In this document: positions 1 to 7,852 of the stretch, piece by piece
Numbering within the stretch: the stretch's first letter is position 1
Layout of the letters: the number at the start of each line of letters is the position of its first letter
NCBI GenBank assembly: GCA_038405045.1
Contig: JBBZIV010000001.1
Coordinates: 124,001-188,000, forward strand
Length of the DNA stretch: 64,000 nt
Reading direction: 5' to 3'
Origin: Sporobacter sp038405045
GTDB lineage: Bacteria; Bacillota; Clostridia; Oscillospirales; Oscillospiraceae
Made by a program: the position numbers and the translations under genes
Notes under the pieces: generated by a model
Databases searched by the model: none
Told to the model about the DNA's origin: nothing
What the model saw: the letters and a program-made list of their open reading frames with translations, nothing else

Positions 1-768
1 AATATCATTGAAGTGTGCCGGGCGGCCGACATCGTCTTTATGGCGCTGCACGGGGAAGACGGTGAGGACGGAAAAATCCAAGCGACCTTTGATATGGCGG
101 GCATCAAATACACAGGTACCGGCCATCTCGGCAGCGCACTGACGATGAACAAGGCCATCGCCAAGCAGCTCTTTTTGCAAAACCGCGTTTTAACGCCCGG
201 CGGCATCACGGTCCATAAAAATGATGCTGTCTACCAAAACGTCGGCATCCCATGCGTCGTTAAGCCGCGTTCCGGCGGCAGCTCCATCGGGACATCGGTC
301 GTCACGTCTTTGGAGGAGTATTTGCCGGCACTGCAGCTGGCGTTTTCATTTGAGGACAACGTCATCGTTGAGCAGTACATAAAAGGCCGCGAATGCGACG
401 TCGGCGTCATCGCCGGGAAAGCGCTGCCGGTTATTGAAATTTGCCCGAAATCCGGCTTTTATGACTACAAAAACAAATATCAAAGCGGTATGACGGACGA
501 ATACTGCCCGGCCGACCTGCCGCCCGAGGTGACGGAAAAGCTCCAGCGCGCGGCCGAGCGCGTTTTTGAGGTGCTGATGTTTGAGGTCTACGGCAGGATG
601 GACTTTATCGTCGATGAAAACGGCGACGTCTGGTGCTTGGAGGGGAACACTTTGCCGGGCCTTACGCCGACGAGCCTTTTGCCGCAGGAGGCGCAGGCTG
701 CCGGGATGTCTTACGACACGCTGTGCGAGACAATTTTAGCCGAATCCTTCAAAAAATACGAGGTGTAG
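1..768 (+). CDS. ddl: D-alanine--D-alanine ligase, 3' part (5' end outside window)
   Basis: The reading frame is open from base 1, so the gene begins upstream of the window; about 255 residues are visible. The product ligates two D-alanines using ATP for peptidoglycan precursor synthesis in the cytoplasm. The visible part holds the ATP-grasp region: VVKPRSGGSSIGTS (ATP-binding loop), VEQYIKGRECDVGV, and the C-terminal metal/substrate segment GRMDFIVDENGDVWCLEGNTL with the family's E-x-N-T-x-P-G-x-T signature. It lies 6 bp upstream of murF, whose product uses D-Ala-D-Ala, so the two probably form an operon. A VanA-type D-Ala-D-Lac ligase is the only close alternative; the murF neighbour favours the housekeeping enzyme. 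Confidence 0.93.
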   Translation, partial: NIIEVCRAADIVFMALHGEDGEDGKIQATFDMAGIKYTGTGHLGSALTMNKAIAKQLFLQNRVLTPGGITVHKNDAVYQNVGIPCVVKPRSGGSSIGTSVVTSLEEYLPALQLAFSFEDNVIVEQYIKGRECDVGVIAGKALPVIEICPKSGFYDYKNKYQSGMTDEYCPADLPPEVTEKLQRAAERVFEVLMFEVYGRMDFIVDENGDVWCLEGNTLPGLTPTSLLPQEAQAAGMSYDTLCETILAESFKKYEV

Positions 769-774
769 CGCTCT

Positions 775-2148
775 ATGGCTATGAAACCGCTGACGCTTGA
801 CATAATTTCGGCCGTCACCGGCGGCGTCTATATCGGCGAGGAAATTCTGCGGAAAACGACGATCACAGGCGCTGTGCGTGATAACCGGGAAGTCTTTGAG
901 GGCTGCTTGTTTATCTGCATTCAAGGTGCGCGCGTCGATGGGCATGACTTTGCTAATAAGGCATATGAGGCCGGTGCCGCCTGCTGTTTGGCTGAGCACG
1001 AGCTCCAAGACCCAGAGGGCCCTTATATTCTTGTTGCCTCAACGCTACAGGCCTTAAAAGACCTCGGGGCATATTACAGGGGCCTTTTTAACATCCCAAT
1101 TATCGGCGTGACCGGCAGCGTCGGCAAGACGACGGCCAAGGAGATGACCGCGGCCGTCCTGTCACAAAAATTCAATGTTTTAAAAACACCAGAGAACCTC
1201 AATAACGAAATCGGCGTCCCGCTGACGCTCTTGTCGCTGCAAGAAGCGCACGAAGCGGCTGTTATTGAAATGGGCATCAGTGATTTTGGCGAGATGAGCC
1301 GACTGGCACAGATGGTGCAGCCCGATATTTGCCTCATGACGACGATTGGTTACTGCCATCTCGACACGCTGGGGGACTTAAACGGCGTCTTAAAAGCGAA
1401 GAGCGAGGTTTTTGATTTCATGCAGCCGGGCGGCCTTGCCGTTGTCAACGGGGATGACGCGCTTTTATGCGGCTTTGACCCGGGTGTTCGAAAAATCACA
1501 TTCGGTTTTGGCCGGGACAACGACGTCCGGGCCCTGAATGTCAAAACGTTGGGAATGACGGGTGTGACTTGCGACATTGAAGACGCGCAAGGCGTCATCA
1601 GTGTTTTGATTCCGGCTTTTGGGCGGCATATGGTGCTCGGCGCGCTGCCCGCGGCGGCCATCGGGCGCTATCTGGGTCTGACGGACGAAGAGATCCGGCT
1701 GGGGCTTCTCAATTTTGCGCCTGTCGGCGCCAGAGCCAATATTTTCGATACGGGCTATATCACCCTGATTGACGACTGTTACAACGCCAACCCGAATTCG
1801 GTGACGGCGTCGATTCTCTCTCTGTGCACGCTGGAGGGGCGCAAGGTCGCTATTCTTGGCGACATGATGGAGCTGGGGCATGAGACGGATACGCTGCACC
1901 GTGAAATCGGCGAGCTGGCGGCGAGGAGCGGGGTGAATTGCCTCATCTGCTGCGGCGCGCGCGCGGAATTTATTTTCAAAGGGCTCATTTCAACCGGGCT
2001 TGAGACGGAGGCATGGCACTTCCCGCTCAAGGACGCGTTGTTTTCCGTATTACCGTCTCTCATTAAAAAAGACGATACCGTTCTCGTCAAAGCGTCACAC
2101 GGGATGCACTTTGAGGAGATCACAGAAGAGCTTAAAAAGTTAAAATGA
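775..2148 (+). CDS. murF: UDP-N-acetylmuramoyl-tripeptide--D-alanyl-D-alanine ligase
   Basis: MurF adds D-Ala-D-Ala to UDP-MurNAc-tripeptide, the last cytoplasmic step of peptidoglycan precursor synthesis. The 457-residue length is typical. The central Mur-ligase ATP loop GVTGSVGKTTAKEM lies at about residues 111-124, followed by TPENLNNEIGVPLTLL, the EMG motif (AAVIEMGISDFGEM), and the C-terminal domain motif DDCYNANPNSV. The start at 775 is preceded by GAGGTG about nine bases upstream; a second ATG at 781 is possible but lies further from the ribosome site. It follows ddl by 6 bp, consistent with co-transcription. No clear terminator was seen in the 150 bp downstream. Confidence 0.95.
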   Translation: MAMKPLTLDIISAVTGGVYIGEEILRKTTITGAVRDNREVFEGCLFICIQGARVDGHDFANKAYEAGAACCLAEHELQDPEGPYILVASTLQALKDLGAYYRGLFNIPIIGVTGSVGKTTAKEMTAAVLSQKFNVLKTPENLNNEIGVPLTLLSLQEAHEAAVIEMGISDFGEMSRLAQMVQPDICLMTTIGYCHLDTLGDLNGVLKAKSEVFDFMQPGGLAVVNGDDALLCGFDPGVRKITFGFGRDNDVRALNVKTLGMTGVTCDIEDAQGVISVLIPAFGRHMVLGALPAAAIGRYLGLTDEEIRLGLLNFAPVGARANIFDTGYITLIDDCYNANPNSVTASILSLCTLEGRKVAILGDMMELGHETDTLHREIGELAARSGVNCLICCGARAEFIFKGLISTGLETEAWHFPLKDALFSVLPSLIKKDDTVLVKASHGMHFEEITEELKKLK

Positions 2149-2301
2149 ATAGAGATTCAACCATAGAATATTCGTGGGGTTTGAAGTATATCTAAGATAT
2201 TGGAAGCCGTGATTGGTTCGAATCGATTGCTTGAACGTGCCGGTATTTAAGGATAAATGGGAATCGAATATCGATTCAATATATTTGGGTCAGGAATTGC
2301 T

Positions 2302-3228
2302 ATGGTTATAAATTACACCGTACAAGAGGCAGAGCGCGGCAGAACAGTCTATTCGATTCTGCGTCATGCGCTCTGCCTTTCCGCCGGGCTGATACGCCGC
2401 CTCAAGCAAGCAGACGCCATCTGCATCGGCGGTCAGGCGGTCTGGACAAACCATATTGCCCAGCCCGGTGATCTTTTGGAGCTGGACATATCGACGGTGG
2501 AGCCGCCGTGTGACGTCGTACCGGAAATAGGCGACCTCCGGATTCTCTATGAGGACGCCGGGCTTCTTGCCGCCTGCAAGCTGCCCGGCATTTTAACACA
2601 TCCCTCCCGCGCCCGATACACGGGGACGCTGGCGAATCATGTTGCCGGATATCTCGAGCATACGACGGGAGACGGGCGGTGCCACGCCGTCAATCGGCTT
2701 GACAGAGATACCTCCGGCGTCGTGCTCTTTGCCAAGAACAGCTATATGAAGGCGAGAGCGGCTGAGGCGCTCGGCGCGCCGGAGACCGTAAAAACGTATC
2801 TGGCGCTTGTTTGCGGCATGATGGCAGAGCCGTCCGGGACGATTGACCATCCGATTCGGCGGCTCTGTGAAGGTGACATGCGCCGCGTGACGGCACCCGA
2901 CGGCCAGCGTGCCGTGACGCACTATGAGACGCTTAAAACGAAGACGTCCGGCGACGCGGCTGTTTCACTTCTGCGCCTGCGCCTTGAGACGGGGCGGACG
3001 CATCAAATCCGCGTTCATTGCCTCGCAATTGGCCATCCGGTGATGGGCGACCGCCTTTATTTCACGGAAGCATCAAAAAACGTGTCCGAGCAGCTGGGCA
3101 TCGAGACGCAAGCCCTGCATGCGCACCGGCTAAGGTTTACGGAGCCTCTCTCGGGTAAGGCTCTTGACCTCACAGCACCGCTTCCAAGCATTTTTGCAAC
3201 CATTTTTTCTGATGAAAATATATATTGA
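2302..3228 (+). CDS. RluA-family RNA pseudouridine synthase
   Basis: This enzyme isomerises uridine to pseudouridine in rRNA or tRNA. The catalytic motif HAVNRLDRDTSGVVLFAK carries the conserved aspartate, and later ETGRTHQIRVH and GHPVMGDRLY are typical RluA-family blocks. An N-terminal S4-like segment is present (LRHALCLSAGLIRRLKQADAI). An open frame extends upstream to a possible ATG at 2257, but AGGA lies seven bases before the ATG at 2302 and homology begins there, so 2302 is chosen (308 residues). The exact target (RluC/RluD/YlyB-like) cannot be assigned from sequence alone. It stands between murF and an A+T-rich gap. Confidence 0.9.
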   Translation: MVINYTVQEAERGRTVYSILRHALCLSAGLIRRLKQADAICIGGQAVWTNHIAQPGDLLELDISTVEPPCDVVPEIGDLRILYEDAGLLAACKLPGILTHPSRARYTGTLANHVAGYLEHTTGDGRCHAVNRLDRDTSGVVLFAKNSYMKARAAEALGAPETVKTYLALVCGMMAEPSGTIDHPIRRLCEGDMRRVTAPDGQRAVTHYETLKTKTSGDAAVSLLRLRLETGRTHQIRVHCLAIGHPVMGDRLYFTEASKNVSEQLGIETQALHAHRLRFTEPLSGKALDLTAPLPSIFATIFSDENIY

Positions 3229-3505
3229 ATAATAGTTCAAAATAATAAAAAACAGTTGAAAAATCAGGAAAAATAGAGCGTGTTAGCGCATGGACATAGC
3301 AGAAAAAGGAAAATACCACAAAAAACAACTTGCAAAAAGCATGAAAAAACAGCTCAAAAACCGTCAAAAATACTAACGTACGTTATAATAAAAGTGATTT
3401 TTGAATTGTTGTGCATCATGCATTATTTTAATAGGCGTCAAATAAGCAAAATCACGTCGTGCGCTCGTCACATATTCCCATACCGTTGAGATGCAAACCT
3501 CGGTA
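3229..3505. other. A+T-rich intergenic stretch without a supported gene
   Basis: Between the pseudouridine synthase and the tRNA-Thr promoter lie about 280 A+T-rich bases with long A runs. Open frames exist on both strands, but they are lysine- and phenylalanine-rich, lack ribosome sites and resemble no family. No convincing terminator for the upstream gene or structured RNA was recognised. Confidence 0.6.
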
Positions 3506-3534
3506 TTGACAGACCCCGCGGGGGATTGTATAAT
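3506..3534 (+). promoter_or_regulatory. Consensus sigma-A promoter for tRNA-Thr
   Basis: TTGACA (3506-3511) and TATAAT (3529-3534) are separated by exactly 17 bases, a perfect match to the housekeeping consensus. The tRNA-Thr gene starts 33 bases after the -10 box, which fits a strong stable-RNA promoter. Confidence 0.9.
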
Positions 3535-3567
3535 GCAAAAGCACTGTCTCGTCCGGCATGACAATAG

Positions 3568-3643
<76 letters not shown>

Positions 3644-3644
3644 T

Positions 3645-3680
3645 AAAAGACTCTGTAGTGAAATGCTACAGAGTCTTTTT
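3645..3680 (+). terminator. Rho-independent terminator of tRNA-Thr
   Basis: The arms AAAGACTCTGTAG and CTACAGAGTCTTT pair perfectly around a short loop and end in a T run. The hairpin starts directly after the tRNA CCA. Confidence 0.92.
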
Positions 3681-3729
3681 GTTTGTAGTATGGGTAAGGT
3701 GATTGTGTCCGATGGTCTGACTGATTAAG

Positions 3730-3758
3730 TTGAATATTGTGGCGAATATTGTTATAAT
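3730..3758 (+). promoter_or_regulatory. Probable promoter for the WG-repeat lipoprotein transcript
   Basis: TTGAAT (3730-3735) and TATAAT (3753-3758) have 17-base spacing, and the -10 is preceded by TGT, forming an extended -10. It lies about 125 bases upstream of a 30-codon ORF and about 215 bases upstream of the lipoprotein start, leaving a fairly long 5' leader. Confidence 0.7.
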
Positions 3759-3883
3759 ATGGAGGATGTTAGAAGCGTGGTAGCGTCGGTTACTACGAAA
3801 TACAAATATCAACTGTAATATAAACGTCGCATTATCCATATTCTCCGTAACGTATTGTTAAATCACCTGAGGAGGAGCGCGTT

Positions 3884-3976
3884 GTGGAAAGAAAACGTAT
3901 ATTAGACATGGGGATATCTAAAATCAGGGCAGGAAATGAGTTAGGTCACCAGTTCATATTAATTGGGGTGAAATGA
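3884..3976 (+). CDS. Small ORF (30 aa) translationally coupled to the next gene
   Basis: A GTG at 3884 follows AGGAGG with good spacing and opens 30 codons beginning MERKRILDMGISKIRAG. The stop TGA (3974-3976) overlaps the lipoprotein ATG (3973-3975) in the ATGA arrangement typical of translational coupling. The peptide is basic, has no signal sequence, and was not recognised. It may be a leader or coupling peptide or the remnant of a larger gene. Its existence is supported only by the ribosome site, the overlap and the upstream promoter. Confidence 0.45.
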   Translation: MERKRILDMGISKIRAGNELGHQFILIGVK

Positions 3977-6120
3977 TGAAATTTCAGAAAATTACTGTTG
4001 CTCTTTTATCCACTGTTTTATTGCTTACCTGCGGCGCATGCGGCAATAAAACCGCGCTTAGCTCCCCAGCAACTTCTATGAACACATCTGCAGAAATAGG
4101 TTTATATCCGGCCTACACCAGCGCCGATAACATGGACAAATTATGGGGGTATATTGACCAAACCGGCAATTTTGCGATTAAGCCTCAATTTGATTCAGCT
4201 TCGGATTTTACAAAAAATAAAGTCGCTATTGTAAGTAAAAATAATGAGTTTGGCATCATTGATCGTTCTGGTAACTTCATCGTAAAGCCTACATACGAAA
4301 CCGCTTTTGATTATCATGAAGGGTATGCGGTTGCACATAACGATAAAGACGACAAGTCATATGTTTACGACGACAAAGGAGATTTGCTTTTCTCTTATCC
4401 GGGATATATAAGTGATTATAGCGATGGGCTGGCGAGTGTAGAGGATAAAGAATCGAAATTATACGGCTACATCGATGCTACAGGGAAAATGGTTATCACG
4501 CCACAATTCAGATTCACAAATGATTTTAAAAACGGAAAGGCCTTTGTGACATCCGCAGATAAAGAAAACTATTTTATTGACAAAAACGGCGATATCATCA
4601 GCGAGCAGGTCGCACAAGATCCTGATCACTTTTTTCAGAATACCAGGGTTTTCCCCGATGGCTTGCGAATTACATCAAACGAGACGAGTGACTTTGTACT
4701 TTACGGGCTTAACGATAAAAACGGTAAGGTCATATTAAACTGCGAATACGTTGATATTGAACGAATTAATGATACATTGTTCAGCGCATCAAAAGCGATA
4801 AACGGCTACACTGATCCAATGATGCTTCCAAAAGCTATATTTGATAAGAGCGGGAAACAGCTAAGCGATTTTATTTATTATGATATCGAGGATGCCGGAG
4901 ATAAATTAATTGTTTCAGATAACATCAGCACTTATTATTTGAATTATGATGGAACAGCGACAAGCGGTTTCCCAACCATCAAAGGCAGTGACAGCATTGA
5001 AACAATCAATAATCTAGTAAGAGCTACCTCAGACGGCGGACAGGTAACGGCATATTATACTTTGGATGGGAAGGTGTTTTGGCAGCCCTCCAGCGTATAT
5101 GACTTAAGCAACGGCATAAAACTTATCAATAACACGAGTTTTCAGGATCGGTATTTGGTGACAGATTACCCGCAACTGGATGGCTGGAAGGATAAAGTAC
5201 AAGATGCAATCAACAAAAAGCTAAAAGATGCATTTTTATCTGACGAAGGCAGCGGAAATCCTGTGCACCAAGACCTCATGGATGATCAGGTTTTTATTAA
5301 GTACAGTTACACATTGAATAAAAATCTACTCGGAATAAATGAGCTAGACTACACCTATTCATTTGGAGCACATGGCTACAGCGGAGACAGCAGTTATTTA
5401 ATAGACTTGACCTCAGGGCAGTTTTACAGTTTGAGTGATTTGTTCAAAAAGGGTTCGGACTATAAAGATGTTTTGGAAACGATCATAGCCAATCAAATTA
5501 AAGATCAAAAAATGGATTTATTCGATAATAATCCGAGCGTAGATGATTCGGTATTTTACATTGATGACAAAGGAAACCTGGAATTTCTTTATAATCAATA
5601 CGTGATTGCCGCGTACGCTGCAGGGCAGATAACCTTTGAAATACCTTATTCACAAATAATGAACCTTATTGATACAAATGGGTCGTTCTGGAATTCTTTC
5701 AATAAAAGCTTATCCAACTCCAGCTCTTCTTATAGCGGTAACCCAGGAGATATTTCAACCGACATGATACGAAATGTTATCAACCGGTATGAGGATAGGA
5801 TAACCATGGCAATAACGGTCAATAATTTTTCCATTGTAGCGTCTTATTTATACCCGGACAGCACACTGTATAACGACCAGCAACAGCTTGTTGCAAAACT
5901 ATCAACACAAAACGTTTATGAAGGTTTTGTCAGCGCAGACGTATTGAAAACAGAAAAAGTCAGCGATACTTCTTATAAAGCTTATGTTCATGAAGTTATT
6001 TCCATTTCAATAGGCAATGCAAAAGCACAAGATACTGCTTTTGATTGGATTTATACTATGAAATTTTCTGACACCGAGGGACGATATTTACTCTCTGATA
6101 TTGAAAAATGGAACAGATAA
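3973..6120 (+). CDS. WG-repeat lipoprotein with C-terminal NTF2-like region
   Basis: A 715-residue predicted surface lipoprotein. The N-terminus (KITVALLSTVLLLTCGACG) is a signal peptide with a lipobox cysteine near residue 23. Residues about 55-260 contain several WG/KWG repeats (LWGYIDQTGNFAIKPQF, FGIIDRSGNFIVKPTY, YGYIDATGKMVITPQF), a beta-repeat of uncertain function. Residues about 400-565 resemble the DUF3298/RsiV-type region. The last ~125 residues (YEDRITMAITVNNFSIVASYLYP onward) resemble the NTF2-like end of TcaA/YvbJ-type proteins. Two adjacent ATGs (3973, 3976) follow GGGGTG. The overlap with the 30-codon ORF suggests coupling. Substrate and role are unknown; envelope sensing is an inference only. 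Confidence 0.75.
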   Translation: MMKFQKITVALLSTVLLLTCGACGNKTALSSPATSMNTSAEIGLYPAYTSADNMDKLWGYIDQTGNFAIKPQFDSASDFTKNKVAIVSKNNEFGIIDRSGNFIVKPTYETAFDYHEGYAVAHNDKDDKSYVYDDKGDLLFSYPGYISDYSDGLASVEDKESKLYGYIDATGKMVITPQFRFTNDFKNGKAFVTSADKENYFIDKNGDIISEQVAQDPDHFFQNTRVFPDGLRITSNETSDFVLYGLNDKNGKVILNCEYVDIERINDTLFSASKAINGYTDPMMLPKAIFDKSGKQLSDFIYYDIEDAGDKLIVSDNISTYYLNYDGTATSGFPTIKGSDSIETINNLVRATSDGGQVTAYYTLDGKVFWQPSSVYDLSNGIKLINNTSFQDRYLVTDYPQLDGWKDKVQDAINKKLKDAFLSDEGSGNPVHQDLMDDQVFIKYSYTLNKNLLGINELDYTYSFGAHGYSGDSSYLIDLTSGQFYSLSDLFKKGSDYKDVLETIIANQIKDQKMDLFDNNPSVDDSVFYIDDKGNLEFLYNQYVIAAYAAGQITFEIPYSQIMNLIDTNGSFWNSFNKSLSNSSSSYSGNPGDISTDMIRNVINRYEDRITMAITVNNFSIVASYLYPDSTLYNDQQQLVAKLSTQNVYEGFVSADVLKTEKVSDTSYKAYVHEVISISIGNAKAQDTAFDWIYTMKFSDTEGRYLLSDIEKWNR

Positions 6121-6243
6121 GGATGTATACCAATCAATTGCTAGGCTTCAATTACAAAGCGGCAATAGGTTTAATTGGAAACAGAAGTAAAAATATTATG
6201 CTCATCGATAAATTAAGCCTGATAGAAAGAGAGAACAGTAACA

Positions 6244-6636
6244 ATGAAGTTGCACACGACGAACTATACAAATGCTTTTATCGAAACAGCCGAGGACTGC
6301 CCGGTAAAATTCGCTGAGATTCCACCCGACAAGGAACTGAAAACAGCGGCACGTATGGAATACGAAATGTTGGCCAACAGTCCGTACAAATACACCTCGG
6401 ATGATGTGATCTATAAAACAAAGGGCGCATCCAAAGGAATCAGTCGTGAGGCGTTTTTCTCCAAAGGGCAACCATGCTTCAGAGCGTCGGCTTTGACAAA
6501 GCGATATGGCTGGGGAGTTCATAGCGACGTAGAAGGCAAAATCGCCATCTATCCTATGGAGTCAATAAAATATAGCCATCTTGTTTCCGACGAATCAATA
6601 GAGCATATTAAAGCCATGCGAAACAAGAAGAAATGA
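6244..6636 (+). CDS. DUF6157 family protein
   Basis: A 130-residue soluble protein recognised by family blocks TTNYTNAFIETAEDCPV near the start, ANSPYKYTSDDVIY in the middle, and FSKGQPCFRASALTKRYGWG followed by GKIAIYPMES near the end. No catalytic role is known for this family. GAGAACAGTAAC precedes the ATG, a modest ribosome site. It sits about 120 bases after the lipoprotein and is followed by a strong terminator. Confidence 0.8.
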   Translation: MKLHTTNYTNAFIETAEDCPVKFAEIPPDKELKTAARMEYEMLANSPYKYTSDDVIYKTKGASKGISREAFFSKGQPCFRASALTKRYGWGVHSDVEGKIAIYPMESIKYSHLVSDESIEHIKAMRNKKK

Positions 6637-6644
6637 GAAGAATC

Positions 6645-6681
6645 AAAACGCTGTTGTTGTAAAAACAACGGCGTTTTATTT
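6645..6681 (+). terminator. Rho-independent terminator after the DUF6157 gene
   Basis: AAAACGCTGTTGTT pairs with AACAACGGCGTTTT (one mismatch region) and is followed by a T-rich tail. Confidence 0.85.
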
Positions 6682-6745
6682 TGCGGTGTTTTATAATAAA
6701 GCCAAGATCACAGCAAAGCAGACGGCGCGTGGAAGGACTGATTTT

Positions 6746-6865
6746 ATGGACACAATAATTCAGGATAAGAAAGAGCTGCGCAGGGAGGTTTTTAACGCGA
6801 TTCCCGTGAAGAATTACGACGTCGCCGTGCAGATGATTCTGACGGAGAAAAGAACGATTTGCTAA
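6746..6865 (+). CDS. Small hypothetical protein (39 aa) or gene remnant
   Basis: An ATG at 6746 is preceded by GGAAGGA with about nine bases spacing and opens 39 codons (MDTIIQDKKELRREVFNAIP onward). The stop overlaps the ribosome site of the cupin gene (TAAAGGAGG), so the two would be co-translated. The charged, helical peptide matches nothing I recognise and may be the 5' remnant of a longer gene. Confidence 0.45.
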   Translation: MDTIIQDKKELRREVFNAIPVKNYDVAVQMILTEKRTIC

Positions 6866-6880
6866 AGGAGGAACTGTATC

Positions 6881-7231
6881 ATGACACAGAATATTTTAAA
6901 GAATATTGAGACAGGGAAGGTGCTCGAGCTCGGCGCGCTGGTGCCGTATCAGCCGGGGCAGGTCGTTAGCCGGACGCTGGTGCAAAACGGCGCCGTCGGC
7001 ATCACACTGTTTGCCTTTGATGAAAACGAGGAGATCAGCGCGCACAAGTCGGACGGGGACGCCGTCGTTACGATTTTAGAGGGCGCAGCCAAGATCACGA
7101 TTGGCGAAACAGCACACGCCGTGAAACAGGGTGAGACCATCGTGATGCCCGCGGGCGTGCCGCACGCCGTTGCTGCCGATGGCCGGTTTAAGATGGCGCT
7201 TATCGTCGTCTTCCCGCAGGCGGGCCAATAG
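6881..7231 (+). CDS. Cupin-domain protein
   Basis: A 116-residue single-domain cupin. The two conserved motifs are visible, though partly degenerate: a first region around EEISAHKSDGDAVVTILEGAAKITIG and a second GETIVMPAGVPHAVAA. One typical metal-ligand histidine lies in each motif (AHKS, PHAV). AAAGGAGG lies nine bases upstream of the ATG. Small cupins of this kind bind a metal or small ligand; substrate cannot be inferred. The following hairpin ends the unit. Confidence 0.85.
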   Translation: MTQNILKNIETGKVLELGALVPYQPGQVVSRTLVQNGAVGITLFAFDENEEISAHKSDGDAVVTILEGAAKITIGETAHAVKQGETIVMPAGVPHAVAADGRFKMALIVVFPQAGQ

Positions 7232-7259
7232 GCGGCAACAGAAGCATCAAGAGATAGGC

Positions 7260-7293
7260 AGCGGTGCAGGGCAAAATGCCCTGCACCGCTTTT
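7260..7293 (+). terminator. Terminator after the cupin gene
   Basis: AGCGGTGCAGGGC and GCCCTGCACCGCT form a perfect stem around AAAAT, followed by TTTT. It separates the cupin from the convergent Rrf2 gene. Confidence 0.88.
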
Positions 7294-7347
7294 AGGTGCC
7301 TTATATATATTGGAGAAGACAGGAATCGAATTTTGGTTTGCCGGGAT

Positions 7348-7755
7348 TTATTCTGCAATGATTTTTTCAAAGGTGACACTTTGCAGGTCTTTGATGAAGC
7401 GGTCCTGAATGGTGCCGAGCGCACGGTGAACCTCGCAAATGTCGCTGTGGGCAGCCGTGCAGAGCGCGGGATCATACAGGCACTTGTTGAGGTTAATCGG
7501 CCCGTCTATAGCCGTGATGACGTCGAAAAGCGAAATCTCGGCCGGTGACTTTGCCAGAATGTAACCGCCGCCGACGCCCCGGCAGGAACGCAGAATACCG
7601 GCAACCGTCAGCTTGCGGAGGAGCTTAAGCAGAAAACGCAGCGGAATGCAGGCGCTTTCAGACATGACTCTGGCCTCGATCTTTTCGCCGGGGGAGAGCT
7701 TTGAGAAAAAAAGGACAACCCGCAGGGCATAATCGCCTTCTTGTGTGATTTTCAT
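7348..7755 (-). CDS. Rrf2-family transcriptional regulator
   Basis: A 135-residue winged-helix regulator beginning MKITQEGDYALRVVLFFSKL, the canonical Rrf2 start. The recognition region KLTVAGILRSCRGVGGGY is conserved. Three cysteines in the C-terminal half (KCLYDPALC...SDIC) match the Fe-S ligand pattern of IscR/NsrR-type members, so it probably senses iron-sulfur status, redox or NO; the exact signal is an inference. GAGGTG lies upstream of the ATG. A palindrome overlaps its own promoter, suggesting autoregulation. Confidence 0.9.
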   Translation of the reverse strand: MKITQEGDYALRVVLFFSKLSPGEKIEARVMSESACIPLRFLLKLLRKLTVAGILRSCRGVGGGYILAKSPAEISLFDVITAIDGPINLNKCLYDPALCTAAHSDICEVHRALGTIQDRFIKDLQSVTFEKIIAE

Positions 7756-7791
7756 GTTATGTTCTGCACCTCAAAAGTATACTCAAAGCGT

Positions 7792-7828
7792 GTATTTTAA
7801 AAATACTACACCGTAGTCAATTTGTCAA
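7792..7828 (-). promoter_or_regulatory. Promoter and palindromic operator of the Rrf2 gene
   Basis: On the minus strand TTGACA (complement of 7823-7828), 17 bases, then TATTTT (complement of 7800-7805) form a strong promoter. A perfect palindrome GTATTTT-A-AAAATAC (7792-7806) covers the -10 box, a likely binding site for the regulator itself or another repressor. Confidence 0.7.
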
Positions 7829-7852
7829 TATGATTGTTCAGCAGCAGCGCCG

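Noticed and set aside
3280..3489. Lysine-rich open frame in the A+T-rich gap before tRNA-Thr
   Set aside because: Composition follows the A-rich sequence; no ribosome site, and it ends next to the tRNA promoter.
6108..6317. Open frame overlapping the lipoprotein end and the DUF6157 start
   Set aside because: No ribosome site; it overlaps two better-supported genes in another frame.
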